64,000 bases of DNA, taken from NCBI RefSeq assembly GCF_028682455.1, contig NZ_JANHLD010000003.1:310001-374000 (forward strand), given 5' to 3'. Positions 8,920 to 18,445 of this stretch are shown here, piece after piece (within the stretch, counting starts at the first letter, position 1; the number at the start of each line of letters is the position of its first letter). Under the pieces are notes generated by a model that had not been told where the DNA came from, did not search any database, and saw only the letters and a program-made list of their open reading frames with translations. Source of the stretch: Pseudomonas putida (GTDB taxonomy: Bacteria; Pseudomonadota; Gammaproteobacteria; Pseudomonadales; Pseudomonadaceae). Both the position numbers and the translations under genes were made by a program.

Positions 8920-10278
8920 CTATTTCAGCGCTTCGAGCGTCAAGTCCAGGCATTTGCGTGCCTTTTCAACCAACTCGTCAATCTCTTCACGGCTGATGAC
9001 CAGCGGTGGTGCAATGATCATGGTGTCGCCAACCGCGCGCATGATCAGACCGTTGTCGAAGCAGTGCTGGCGGCAGATCATGCCGGCGCCCTGGCCTTCG
9101 TAACGGGCCCGGGTGGCCTTGTCCTTGACCAGTTCGATAGCACCGAGCATGCCCAGGCCGCGCACCTCGCCCACCAACGGGTGATCGTTCAGCTCGCGCA
9201 GACGTTTTTGCAAATACGGTGCCGTTTCCTCCTGCACGCGCTCGATAATTTTCTCGTCGCGCAGGATTCGCAGGTTTTCCAGGCCCACGGCCGCTGCCAC
9301 TGGATGGCCGGAGTAGGTGAAGCCGTGGTTGAAGTCGCCGCCTTCGCTGACCACCTTGGCCACTTCGTCACGGACGATCACGCCACCCATCGGGATGTAA
9401 CCGGAGGTCAGTCCCTTGGCGATGGTCATCAGGTCCGGCTTGAGGTCGTAGTAGTCGGAGCCGAACCACTCGCCGGTGCGCCCGAAGCCACAGATCACTT
9501 CGTCGGCGATGAACAGGATGTCGTACTTGGCCAGGATTTCCTTGACCTTCGGCCAGTAGGTTTCTGGCGGAATGATCACCCCGCCTGCGCCCTGGATCGG
9601 CTCGGCAATAAAGGCAGCGACATTGTCTTCGCCGACTTCGAGGATTTTCTTTTCCAGTTGCTCGGCCGCCCACACGCCGAACTCGTCCGGGGTCATGTCG
9701 CCGCCTTCACCGAACCAGTAAGGCTGCGGGATGTGCACGATGCCCGGGATCATGCCGCCCTGGGCGTGCATGCCGCTCATGCCACCCAGGCTCGCGCCGG
9801 CCACGGTCGAACCGTGGTAGCCGTTGACCCGGCCGATGATCACCTGCTTTTGTGGCTTGCCCTTGATCGCCCAGTAGTGGCGGACCATGCGCAGGATGGT
9901 GTCGTTGCCTTCAGAACCGGAGCCGGTGAAGAACACATGAGTCATGCCTTCGGGCGCTACGTCAGCGACCGCCTTGGCCAGCTCCAGCGCCGGTGGATGG
10001 GCGGTCTGGAAGAACAGGTTGTAGTACGGCAGCTCACGCATCTGCTTGGCAGCCACTTCAACCAGCTCTTCACGGCCGTAGCCAACAGCCACGCACCACA
10101 GGCCCGCCATGCCGTCGAGGATCTTGTTGCCCTCGCTGTCCCACAAGTGAACACCTTCAGCTTTTGTGATGATGCGCGGGCCCTTCTCTTTCAGCTGCTT
10201 GTAGTCACTGAAAGGCGCCAGGTGATGATCACGGCTCAGGTCCTGCCACTCGCGGGTTTGCGGGTTGTTGACACTCAT
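8920..10278 (-). CDS. spuC: Putrescine:pyruvate aminotransferase SpuC
   Basis: 452 aa class-III PLP aminotransferase that transaminates putrescine (and related polyamines) with pyruvate to 4-aminobutanal. PLP lysine K288 lies in TIAKGLTSGY; upstream are the cofactor-binding GSGSEGNDT and FIADEVICGFGRTG with the Asp that contacts the pyridine ring. An SD GGAGAA precedes ATG 10278. It is downstream of spuB and upstream of the transporter genes, so uptake and first catabolic step are co-located. Confidence 0.93.
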   Translation of the reverse strand: MSVNNPQTREWQDLSRDHHLAPFSDYKQLKEKGPRIITKAEGVHLWDSEGNKILDGMAGLWCVAVGYGREELVEVAAKQMRELPYYNLFFQTAHPPALELAKAVADVAPEGMTHVFFTGSGSEGNDTILRMVRHYWAIKGKPQKQVIIGRVNGYHGSTVAGASLGGMSGMHAQGGMIPGIVHIPQPYWFGEGGDMTPDEFGVWAAEQLEKKILEVGEDNVAAFIAEPIQGAGGVIIPPETYWPKVKEILAKYDILFIADEVICGFGRTGEWFGSDYYDLKPDLMTIAKGLTSGYIPMGGVIVRDEVAKVVSEGGDFNHGFTYSGHPVAAAVGLENLRILRDEKIIERVQEETAPYLQKRLRELNDHPLVGEVRGLGMLGAIELVKDKATRARYEGQGAGMICRQHCFDNGLIMRAVGDTMIIAPPLVISREEIDELVEKARKCLDLTLEALK

Positions 10279-10325
10279 GTGCTTCTCCGTTTTCTGACGG
10301 CCGCGGTCCTGCGGCTCCGGGTTGA

Positions 10326-11684
10326 TCAGACCGCAAACAGCAGGAACTCACGTTCCCAGGAGCTGATTACGCGTTTGAAGTTTTCATGTTCGGCGCGCTT
10401 GGTGGCGACGTAGCCGGTGATGAATTTCTTGCCCAGGTACGGCTCCAGGGCCTGGCAGTTCTCCATCCGCTCCAGCGCATCCTCGATGGTCAGTGGCAGG
10501 CGCAGGTTGCGCCGCTCATAACCGCGGCCCTGCACGGGTGCACTTGGCTTGATGCCTTCGACCATGCCGATGTAGCCGCACAGCAGGCTGGCGGCAATGG
10601 CCAGGTACGGGTTGGCATCGGCGCCTGGCAGACGGTTCTCGACCCGGCGGTTCTGAGGGCCGGCATCCGGTACGCGCAAGCCCACGGTACGGTTCTCTTC
10701 GCCCCACTCGACGTTTACCGGTGCCGAGGTGTCGGGCAGGAATCGGCGGAACGAGTTGACGTTCGGGGCGAACAGCGGCAACACGACCGGGATGAACTTC
10801 TGCAGGCCGCCGACGTGATTGAGGAACAGCTCGCTCATGCGGCCATCTTCGTCAGAGAAGATGTTCTTGCCGGTATGCACGTCGATGATGCTCTGGTGCA
10901 AGTGCATGGCACTGCCCGGCTCGCCGGTCATCGGCTTGGCCATGAAAGTGGCGGCGACGTTGTGCTTGAGGGCCGCCTCGCGCATGGTCCGCTTGAACAC
11001 CAGGATCTGGTCGGCCAGGGCCAGGGCGTTGCCATGACGGAAGTTGATTTCCATCTGCGCGGTGCCGTCTTCGTGGATCAGCGTGTCCAGGTCCAGGTTC
11101 TGCAGCTCGCACCAGTCGTAGACATCCTCGAACAGCGGGTCGAATTCGTTGGCAGCTTCAATGGAGAACGACTGGCGACCGGTTTCCGGGCGGCCCGAGC
11201 GACCGATTGGCGGCTGCAGCGGGAAGTCCGGGTCTTCGCAACGCTTGGTCAGGTAGAACTCCATTTCTGGCGCCACGATCGGCTGCCAGCCCTTGTCGGC
11301 ATAGAGCTTGAGTACCTTCTTGAGCACGTTGCGCGGCGACAGCTCGACCGGGTTGCCCTGCTTGTCGTAGGTGTCATGGATCACCTGGGCCGTTGGCTCG
11401 ATGGCCCATGGCACGAGAAACACCGCGTTCTCGTCGGGGCGGCAGATCATGTCGATATCGGCCGGGTCCAGCAGTTCGTAATAGATGTCATCGTCGACGT
11501 AGTCGCCGGTAACTGTCTGCAACAGGACACTCTCGGGCAGGCGCATGCCTTTTTCGGCGATGAACTTGTTGGTCGGAGAAATCTTGCCACGGGTGATCCC
11601 GGTGAGGTCGCTGATCAAGCACTCCACTTCGGTGATCTTGTGTTCTTTCAACCAATCGGTGAGCTGGTCGAGGTTGTTACTCAT
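10326..11684 (-). CDS. spuB: Gamma-glutamylpolyamine synthetase SpuB (glutamine-synthetase fold)
   Basis: 452 aa glutamine-synthetase-like ligase that joins glutamate to putrescine or other polyamines at ATP cost, first step of the gamma-glutamyl pathway. Beta-grasp N-terminus (VECLISDLTGITRGK) and GS catalytic motifs EMEFYLT, HEDGTAQMEINF, GSAMHLHQS and NRRVENRLPGADANPYL are intact. It lacks the C-terminal adenylylation-loop features of GlnA, as expected for this group. It diverges from a second, different ligase (spuI). Confidence 0.9.
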   Translation of the reverse strand: MSNNLDQLTDWLKEHKITEVECLISDLTGITRGKISPTNKFIAEKGMRLPESVLLQTVTGDYVDDDIYYELLDPADIDMICRPDENAVFLVPWAIEPTAQVIHDTYDKQGNPVELSPRNVLKKVLKLYADKGWQPIVAPEMEFYLTKRCEDPDFPLQPPIGRSGRPETGRQSFSIEAANEFDPLFEDVYDWCELQNLDLDTLIHEDGTAQMEINFRHGNALALADQILVFKRTMREAALKHNVAATFMAKPMTGEPGSAMHLHQSIIDVHTGKNIFSDEDGRMSELFLNHVGGLQKFIPVVLPLFAPNVNSFRRFLPDTSAPVNVEWGEENRTVGLRVPDAGPQNRRVENRLPGADANPYLAIAASLLCGYIGMVEGIKPSAPVQGRGYERRNLRLPLTIEDALERMENCQALEPYLGKKFITGYVATKRAEHENFKRVISSWEREFLLFAV

Positions 11685-12286
11685 AAATACCTCAGGAGGT
11701 AAATGTCTGGACAGTCGTCAGGACACCCGGAGTGGGCCGTCCCAGACATTCTGGATGCCCCTCGGAGCTAAAGCAAAAGCCAGACGCAGGGAGACCACGA
11801 CGGGTATTACCCGCAAGGCTGGCGAGCCCGCTATAGTGAAGGCAGAGGTCGTTCGAAGAGGTGTCGACAGCGAGCAGGACGCTCAAGCCGTCAATTATTT
11901 CAGCCGGGGCGCACGCCGCTGGCGCGTGGCGTTGGCCACTCGCGAGGAATGCGTGCAAACCAATCTGCGAACGGCAGACGGTGATGCCAGTTGTCGGCAA
12001 GCGTGACATGTAACCCCCGGTATTATTGATGTTATGGGTTGCCACCGAGCTTAGCCTTGTTCATTTTTTTACACAACACCCCCGTAAAAAATAGAACACG
12101 GCCCGCTCAAATCGGCCGATACCGTACGAAAGGAGCCCTTGCTCGCGCCCTCTATTGCAGCAAAAATGCCGCTGCGAGGCCATTTTAGGGCATCATGGGG
12201 CTGGCTTGACTTCAGCATGGCTTTCGGATTGACTGAACCTGCAAGCCCCCATTGATTGATATTTTTAACAACAAAGGTGTTGCATC
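11685..12286. promoter_or_regulatory. 602-bp divergent regulatory region between spuB and spuI
   Basis: No convincing gene. A frame of 117 codons on the minus strand (11692-12045) has no recognisable domain. Structures visible: AATGTCTGG/CCAGACATT arms at 11702-11710 and 11742-11750, and a TACCTC/GAGGTA palindrome at 11689-11702 that contains the spuB SD. The half near spuI (12060-12100) is AT-rich and is the likely promoter zone. No match to the sigma-54 consensus was found by eye. Confidence 0.6.
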
Positions 12287-13663
12287 ATGTCGGTACCCCC
12301 GCGTGCCGTTCAGCTTAACGAAGCGAACGCGTTCCTTAAGGAACATCCTGAGGTTCTCTACGTTGACCTTCTGATTGCAGATATGAATGGTGTGGTGCGT
12401 GGCAAGCGCATCGAGCGCACCAGCCTCCACAAGGTTTACGAGAAAGGCATCAACCTGCCGGCCTCACTCTTCGCATTGGATATCAACGGCTCCACGGTCG
12501 AAAGCACTGGCCTGGGCCTGGACATCGGCGATGCCGACCGCATCTGCTATCCAATCCCGGACACCCTGTCCAACGAACCCTGGCAGAAGCGCCCTACCGC
12601 GCAACTGCTGATGACCATGCACGAACTCGAAGGCGAGCCGTTCTTCGCCGACCCGCGGGAAGTCCTGCGCCAGGTCGTGAGCAAGTTCGACGAGATGGGC
12701 CTGACCATCTGCGCCGCGTTCGAGCTGGAGTTCTACCTGATCGACCAGGAGAACGTGAACGGTCGCCCACAGCCACCGCGCTCGCCAATCTCCGGTAAAC
12801 GCCCGATGTCGACCCAGGTCTACCTGATCGACGACCTGGACGAGTACGTCGACTGCCTGCAGGACATCCTCGAAGGCGCCAAGGAGCAGGGCATTCCTGC
12901 CGACGCCATCGTCAAGGAAAGCGCCCCGGCGCAGTTCGAAGTCAACCTGCACCACGTTGCCGACCCGATGAAGGCCTGCGACTACGCGGTATTGCTCAAG
13001 CGACTGATCAAGAACATCGCCTACGACCATGAAATGGACACCACCTTCATGGCCAAGCCCTATCCGGGCCAGGCGGGTAATGGTCTGCATGTCCATATCT
13101 CGGTGCTGGACAAAGATGGCAAGAACATCTTCACCAGCGAGGATCCCGAGCAGAACGCCGCACTGCGTCACGCGATCGGCGGTGTGCTCGAGACCCTACC
13201 GGCGTCGATGGCGTTCCTGTGCCCGAACGTCAACTCGTACCGCCGTTTCGGTGCCCAGTTCTACGTGCCCAACTCGCCAAGCTGGGGCCTGGACAACCGT
13301 ACCGTTGCCCTGCGCGTTCCAACCGGCACGCCGGACGCCGTGCGTATCGAACACCGCGTTGCCGGTGCCGATGCCAACCCGTACCTGCTGATGGCGGCCG
13401 TGCTGGCTGGCGTCCACCATGGCCTGACCAACAAGGTCGAGCCGGGTGCGCCGACCGAAGGCAACTCCTACGAGCAGAACGAGCAGAGCCTGCCGAACAA
13501 CCTGCGTGATGCACTGCGCGAGTTGGACGACAGCGAGATCCTGGCCAAGTACATCGATCCGAAGTACATCGATATCTTCGTGGCCTGCAAGGAAAGTGAG
13601 CTGGAAGAGTTCGAACACTCCATCTCCGACCTTGAGTACAACTGGTACCTGCATACCGTGTAA
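12287..13663 (+). CDS. spuI: Gamma-glutamylputrescine synthetase-like ligase SpuI
   Basis: 458 aa glutamine-synthetase-fold ligase, paralogous to SpuB but clearly distinct. N-terminal beta-grasp VDLLIADMNGVVRGKRIE, then catalytic motifs FELEFYLID, KESAPAQFEVNL, NGLHVHIS, and RIEHRVAGADANPYL. ATG 12287 follows AAAGGT. In P. aeruginosa spuI and spuB also flank one control region (there with spuA between them). Substrate (putrescine versus longer polyamines or diaminopropane) cannot be read from sequence. Confidence 0.88.
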   Translation: MSVPPRAVQLNEANAFLKEHPEVLYVDLLIADMNGVVRGKRIERTSLHKVYEKGINLPASLFALDINGSTVESTGLGLDIGDADRICYPIPDTLSNEPWQKRPTAQLLMTMHELEGEPFFADPREVLRQVVSKFDEMGLTICAAFELEFYLIDQENVNGRPQPPRSPISGKRPMSTQVYLIDDLDEYVDCLQDILEGAKEQGIPADAIVKESAPAQFEVNLHHVADPMKACDYAVLLKRLIKNIAYDHEMDTTFMAKPYPGQAGNGLHVHISVLDKDGKNIFTSEDPEQNAALRHAIGGVLETLPASMAFLCPNVNSYRRFGAQFYVPNSPSWGLDNRTVALRVPTGTPDAVRIEHRVAGADANPYLLMAAVLAGVHHGLTNKVEPGAPTEGNSYEQNEQSLPNNLRDALRELDDSEILAKYIDPKYIDIFVACKESELEEFEHSISDLEYNWYLHTV

Positions 13664-13685
13664 AAGCGGTTGTCGCCAGTAATGA

Positions 13686-13716
13686 AAAACGCCGTCGAAC
13701 GACGGCGTTTTTTTTG
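13686..13716 (+). terminator. Rho-independent terminator of spuI, followed by half REP
   Basis: Stem AACGCCGTCG/CGACGGCGTT with a 2-base loop, followed by a run of T, about 20 bases after the spuI stop. Bases 13721-13741 directly downstream carry one arm of the REP family (AGGAGCGGGCTTGCCCCGCG). Confidence 0.95.
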
Positions 13717-13757
13717 GCAGTAGGAGCGGGCTTGCCCCGCGAAAAGCCAATGCCCCG

Positions 13758-15056
13758 CTACAAACTCTTCTCGAAAATCTTCGAATTACGCTGGTAGTTG
13801 TACAGCGAAGCCCGCGCCGCCGGCAGCCGCTCCACCCCGCTCGGCACAAAACCCCGCTCCCGGAACCAATGGGCAGTACGCGTCGTCAGCACGAACAGCG
13901 TACTGAGCCCCATCTCCCGCGCCCGGGTCTCGATGCGCTCCAGCAACTCGTCGCCGCGCCCGCCATGGCGATACTCAGGATTCACCGCCAGGCACGCCAG
14001 CTCCCCGGCTTCGGAGTCGGCAATCGGGTACAACGCCGCGCACGCGATGATCATGCCTTCGCGCTCAACCACACTGAACTGCTCGATCTCGCGCTCCAGT
14101 ACCTCACGCGAACGACGCACCAGAATGCCCTGCTCCTCCAGTGGGCTGATCAGGTCGAGCAAGCCACCGACGTCCTCGATCGCCGCCTCGCGCACCTTCT
14201 CGAACTGCTCCTGGGCCACCAGGGTACCGCCACCGTCACGGGTGAACAGCTCGGTCAGCAGGGCGCCATCCTCGGCATAGCTGACGATATGGCTGCGGGC
14301 CACACCACCCCGGCACGCTTCGGCCGCCGCGTCGAGCAACTCGCCCTGGTAGTCGCTGCCCAGGCGTTGCAGGTGCGCCGGCACCTGCTGCGGACGCAGT
14401 TCGCGAACCAGCCGCCCCTGCTCGTCGAGCAGACCGCGCTCGGCACCGAACAGCAGCAGCTTGTCGGCCTCCAGCTCGATGGCCGCGCGGGTGGCGACAT
14501 CCTCGCAGGCCAGGTTGAAGATCTCGCCCGTGGGCGAGTAGCCCAATGGTGACAGCAGCACGATCGAGCGCTCGTCGAGCAGGCGGTTGATACCTTTGCG
14601 GTCGACCCGGCGCACTTCACCGGTGTGGTGATAGTCGACCCCTTCGAGCACGCCAATCGGCCGTGCGGTGACCAGGTTACCGGCAGCGACACGCAGGCGA
14701 GAGCCCTGCATCGGCGAAGCGGCCATGTCCATCGACAGGCGTGCCTCGATGGCGATGCGCAAATGGCCCACCGCGTCGATCACGCACTCCAGGGTAGCGG
14801 CATCGGTGATGCGCATGCCGCGATGGTAGTGCGGGGTCAGGCCGCGGCTGGCCAGGCGGCTTTCGATCTGCGGGCGCGAGCCGTGCACCAGCACCAGGCG
14901 AACCCCCAGGCTGTGCAGCAGGACCAGGTCGTGGACGATATTGCCGAAGTTGGGGTGCTCGACCCCGTCACCAGGAAGCATGACCACAAAGGTGCAGTCG
15001 CGGTGGGCATTGATGTAGGGCGAAGCATGACGCAGCCAATTGACGTATTCGGGCAT
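13758..15056 (-). CDS. argA: N-acetylglutamate synthase ArgA
   Basis: 432 aa, first step of arginine synthesis (acetyl-CoA + glutamate). N-terminal amino-acid-kinase-like domain (VLVHGSRPQIESRL, about residues 70-85) that in the family binds the arginine feedback inhibitor, and C-terminal GNAT acetyltransferase (CLAVNPEYRHGGRGDELLERI). ATG 15056 (MPEYVNWLRHASPY) gives the usual Pseudomonas length; the longer frame to 15182 is rejected. Upstream argE is co-directional, ending about 115 bases before. Confidence 0.95.
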   Translation of the reverse strand: MPEYVNWLRHASPYINAHRDCTFVVMLPGDGVEHPNFGNIVHDLVLLHSLGVRLVLVHGSRPQIESRLASRGLTPHYHRGMRITDAATLECVIDAVGHLRIAIEARLSMDMAASPMQGSRLRVAAGNLVTARPIGVLEGVDYHHTGEVRRVDRKGINRLLDERSIVLLSPLGYSPTGEIFNLACEDVATRAAIELEADKLLLFGAERGLLDEQGRLVRELRPQQVPAHLQRLGSDYQGELLDAAAEACRGGVARSHIVSYAEDGALLTELFTRDGGGTLVAQEQFEKVREAAIEDVGGLLDLISPLEEQGILVRRSREVLEREIEQFSVVEREGMIIACAALYPIADSEAGELACLAVNPEYRHGGRGDELLERIETRAREMGLSTLFVLTTRTAHWFRERGFVPSGVERLPAARASLYNYQRNSKIFEKSL

Positions 15057-15171
15057 AACCACTGAGCCTGTAGAAAAGAGAGACAAGTACGGGAAAGCAG
15101 ACAGCGCTCGAAGGGTTATCGTCGGAACAGGCTTGGCGTCACGCGCAATCTCCTTGGGGAAAGGGCTGAAC

Positions 15172-16329
15172 TCAGCGGGCAATTACCGGGTTCAGGCAAT
15201 AATGTTCGATCAACTCACGCAATAGACGCACGGTAGGCTGCAAGCGTGACATTTCAAGGTATTCACCCGGCTGGTGGGCGCAGGCGATGTCCCCCGGGCC
15301 CAGCACCAGGGTTTCGCACCCCAGGCGCTGAAGATAAGGCGCTTCGGTGCCAAAGGCTACCGCTTCGGCCCGATGGCCGGTTAGACGTTCGGCTACCCGC
15401 ACCAGTTCGGCATCGGCCGCCTGCTCGAACGGTGGCACCTCCGGGAACAGCGGCGCGTAGTCGATCTGCACCTGGTGCTGCTCGGCCAGCGGTGCAAGCT
15501 TTAGCCGGATGGCGGCGCGCAGGGCTTCAGGATCCATGCCCGGCAACGGCCGCAGGTCGAACTCCAGGGCACACTGGCCGCAGATTCGGTTGGGGTTGTC
15601 CCCGCCGTGAATGCAACCGAAGTTCATCGTCGGTTGAGGCACGCTGAACTGGGCGTTGTTGAATGTTTTCTGCCATTGCCGGCGTAGCCCCATCAACTCG
15701 CCCATTACCTGATGCATGGCCTCAAGAGCACTGTGGCCAAGGCTTGGGTCCGACGAATGGCCACTACGACCGAGGATGTCGATGCGCTCCATCATCACCC
15801 CCTTGTGCAGGCGAATCGGCTTGAGCCCGGTCGGCTCGCCGATCACCGCCGCCCGGCCCAATGGCCGCCCCGCCTCGGCCAATGCACGGGCACCCGACAT
15901 CGAGCTTTCTTCGTCGCAGGTGGCGAGGATCAGCAGCGGTTGCTTGAAGTCATGGGCCAGCAGCGGCTGCACCGCCTCGATGACCAGGGCGAAAAAGCCC
16001 TTCATGTCGCAGCTGCCAAGGCCGACCCAGCGGCCGTCGACCTCGGTCAGTTTCAGCGGATCGGTTTGCCACAATTGAGGATCGTAGGGGACGGTATCGC
16101 TGTGCCCGGACAGCACCAGCCCGCCCGGACCGCTGCCGTAGGTGGCCAGCAGGTTGAACTTGCCGGGGGTGACCTGCTGGATATCGCAGGTAAAACCCAG
16201 GTCATCCAGCCAACCGGCCAGCAGGTCGATCACCGCACGGTTGGATTGGTCCAGCGCAGCTTGGGTACAACTGACCGAAGGCGCGGCAATCAACGCGGCG
16301 AACTGGTCTTTGAGCGATGGCAATGGCAT
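15172..16329 (-). CDS. argE: N-acetylornithine deacetylase ArgE
   Basis: 385 aa M20 metallo-deacetylase releasing ornithine from N-acetylornithine. Metal-site motifs LSGHSDTVPYD and TCDEESSMSGARAL and a dimerisation domain (HSSDPSLGHSALEAM) are present; the conserved C-terminal His lies in ACAHQPGEYL. The ATG at 16329 is best placed relative to GGAG; 16335 is a possible alternative. Pseudomonas usually makes ornithine by ArgJ recycling, so this is an extra linear route or has a different acyl substrate; that is inference. Confidence 0.88.
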   Translation of the reverse strand: MPLPSLKDQFAALIAAPSVSCTQAALDQSNRAVIDLLAGWLDDLGFTCDIQQVTPGKFNLLATYGSGPGGLVLSGHSDTVPYDPQLWQTDPLKLTEVDGRWVGLGSCDMKGFFALVIEAVQPLLAHDFKQPLLILATCDEESSMSGARALAEAGRPLGRAAVIGEPTGLKPIRLHKGVMMERIDILGRSGHSSDPSLGHSALEAMHQVMGELMGLRRQWQKTFNNAQFSVPQPTMNFGCIHGGDNPNRICGQCALEFDLRPLPGMDPEALRAAIRLKLAPLAEQHQVQIDYAPLFPEVPPFEQAADAELVRVAERLTGHRAEAVAFGTEAPYLQRLGCETLVLGPGDIACAHQPGEYLEMSRLQPTVRLLRELIEHYCLNPVIAR

Positions 16330-16454
16330 GCGCATTCTCCACGGGGCGTGGCCCATCATAGGGCCATCGGGCACCGGGAATAAACCGCCACGAGCCGACT
16401 CCTGTACACTGCGCCCCACGACGCTCCCTGTCATTCGAGCCTGGATCACCAGCA

Positions 16455-17846
16455 ATGCATAAAGAAACCGAAATCAAACTGCGGGTCAGCCGCGAGACCC
16501 TCGCCGCCTTGCGCGAGCACCCATTGCTGAAGAAGCGCAACAAGTCTGGCTGGCAACAGCGCGAGCTGCTCAACCAGTACTTCGACACGCCGGAGCGTGA
16601 CCTGGCCGCCGCCAAGGTTGCCCTGCGCCTGCGCCGCGACGGTGAGGTGGTCATCCAGACCCTCAAGACCCGAGGCCAGAGCGTCGCCGGTTTGTCCCAG
16701 CGCAACGAGCACGAATGGCAGTTGCCCAAGGCCAAGCTGGACCTGAAGAAACTTGACGAGCAATGCTGGCCGGCCGAACTGGCCGACGTCGACAAAAAGG
16801 CCATCAAGGCGCTGTTCACCACCGATTTCACCCGCGAGTATGCAGAAATCGCCTGGGGTCGCGGCAAGGCCAAAGTAGTGATCGAGGCGGCTCTGGACCT
16901 GGGCACCGTGGTCGCCGGCAAGCAGAAGGAAGAAATCTGCGAGCTGGAACTGGAACTGCGCGAAGGCGAGCCAGAGGCGTTGCTGGAACTGGCCGCCGAG
17001 CTGTCCGCCACGCTGGCACTGTTCCCGTGCGACATCAGCAAGGCCGAACGTGGCTACCGCCTGCTCGACCCAAGCAGCTACGCCCTGAGCCTGCCTGGCG
17101 CCGAGCTGAACGCCGAAATGTCGCTGGATGACGCCTTCGCCGCCCTGGCCTGGCAACTGCTGGGCAGCAGCCAGCGCCTGGCTGAACAGTACCGTTTCAA
17201 TGGCCATTGGCGCCTGCTGCAGGACTGGGTCCAGTCCCTTTGCGAACTGCGTGCCCTGGCCAGCAGCCTGGGCCAGGCTGCCCCACGTGCGACCACCCGT
17301 ACACTGCGCGCCAGCCTCGACGCACTGCTGGAAGACTGGCGCCCGCTGGTACTGGCCGGCAACGACGACGAAGACGTACGTCGTGCAGCACCCGAGCAGT
17401 TCGCCGAGGAGTTGCTGGACACCCGCTGGGGCCAGTTCTCTCTGGAAACCTCGCGCTGGCTGCTGGCCCGCGGCTGGACCATCGAGCGCAACAAGCGCGG
17501 CGACCGTCAGGGCGCTGCACAGCTGGCCAACTGGCTGAACGTACTGCTGGCCGACGAGGCCAAGGACCTGCAACTGCCGCTGTACCACCGCCAGCCCGAA
17601 GACCTGGCCGAGCAACTGCCACGTATCGAGCGCCTGCTGGCCTGGCTGCACCATGCCCGCCAGGTACTGGAGAGCCCGGACCTGGACCGCCTGTTCGGTG
17701 AATTGAACAAGCTCCACGAATTGGCCAACCTGCCGATCAGCGACGAAGTGGAAGCGGATGTGCGCACCGAAGTGCTCGAGGCCCGCGCAGACCAGGCCAT
17801 GGCTGTGTTCCAGAGCCGCGGCTGGAAGCACTTGCTGCGCAAGTAA
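16455..17846 (+). CDS. CYTH-CHAD inorganic triphosphatase-like protein
   Basis: 463 aa, cytoplasmic. The N-terminus carries the CYTH tunnel signature ExExK as ETEIK (residues 4-8), with later Arg/Lys strands (ALRLRRDGEVVIQTLKT). The C-terminal half is an alpha-helical CHAD domain rich in Arg and His that in other proteins binds polyphosphate. E. coli YgiF has the same architecture and hydrolyses inorganic triphosphate. Fits loosely with the polyphosphate genes ppx/ppk further right. It diverges from argE and is tail-to-tail with the Lrp gene, 3 bases apart. Confidence 0.88.
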   Translation: MHKETEIKLRVSRETLAALREHPLLKKRNKSGWQQRELLNQYFDTPERDLAAAKVALRLRRDGEVVIQTLKTRGQSVAGLSQRNEHEWQLPKAKLDLKKLDEQCWPAELADVDKKAIKALFTTDFTREYAEIAWGRGKAKVVIEAALDLGTVVAGKQKEEICELELELREGEPEALLELAAELSATLALFPCDISKAERGYRLLDPSSYALSLPGAELNAEMSLDDAFAALAWQLLGSSQRLAEQYRFNGHWRLLQDWVQSLCELRALASSLGQAAPRATTRTLRASLDALLEDWRPLVLAGNDDEDVRRAAPEQFAEELLDTRWGQFSLETSRWLLARGWTIERNKRGDRQGAAQLANWLNVLLADEAKDLQLPLYHRQPEDLAEQLPRIERLLAWLHHARQVLESPDLDRLFGELNKLHELANLPISDEVEADVRTEVLEARADQAMAVFQSRGWKHLLRK

Positions 17847-17849
17847 GGC

Positions 17850-18320
17850 TCAGCGCAGCAGCGGCAGACTCGTCGTGGACTTGATCTCGGACAAGGCCAC
17901 GATCGAGTTGACCTCCTGGATCCCCGGCACCATCGACAGCTTTTCGAAGAAGAAACGTTCGTAGGCTTCGATGTCCGGGGTGACAATGCGCAACAGAAAG
18001 TCCACCGCCCCCATCAGCACATAACACTCCAGCACTTCAGGAAAGCCGCGAATTGCCTCGGTGAACTCGGTGAAGTTGGAACGTCCGTGGGCGTTGAGTT
18101 TGACCTCGGCGAAAATCTGCGTGTTCAGGCCGATCTTCTTGCGATCGAGCAAGGTCACCTGGCTGCGAATCACCCCCTCCTCCTTCATGCGCTGAATGCG
18201 CCGCCAGCACGGCGACTGTGAAAGCCCCACTCGCTCGGCGATCTGCGCACTGGAAAGCGAGGCATCCTCCTGCAACAGCGCCAGGATGCGTCGATCGTAG
18301 GCATCTAATTCACTCTGCAT
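17850..18320 (-). CDS. Lrp/AsnC family transcriptional regulator
   Basis: 156 aa. N-terminal winged helix-turn-helix (ALLQEDASLSSAQIAERVGLSQSPCWRRIQRMKEEGVI, shown by its LSQSPCWRRI recognition helix) and a C-terminal RAM ligand-binding domain (ECYVLMGAVDFLLRIV). It diverges from a small ACT-like gene across about 125 bp of AT-rich DNA, a typical autoregulated layout. The amino acid sensed is unknown. Confidence 0.93.
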   Translation of the reverse strand: MQSELDAYDRRILALLQEDASLSSAQIAERVGLSQSPCWRRIQRMKEEGVIRSQVTLLDRKKIGLNTQIFAEVKLNAHGRSNFTEFTEAIRGFPEVLECYVLMGAVDFLLRIVTPDIEAYERFFFEKLSMVPGIQEVNSIVALSEIKSTTSLPLLR

Positions 18321-18445
18321 AATTTTTCCTCCTGAACGACACTTTACGAATCATTCAATTCGTTGATCTCCGATATCTGTCGATCATAGAGAAAAATTTC
18401 CCGCGCGCGCATGTAAAAATTTCCGCATTGATTCCGGAGATCACC

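Noticed and set aside
11692..12045. 117-codon minus-strand frame upstream of spuB
   Set aside because: No recognised domain or clear SD, mixed composition, and it covers the region where control sequences of spuB/spuI are expected.
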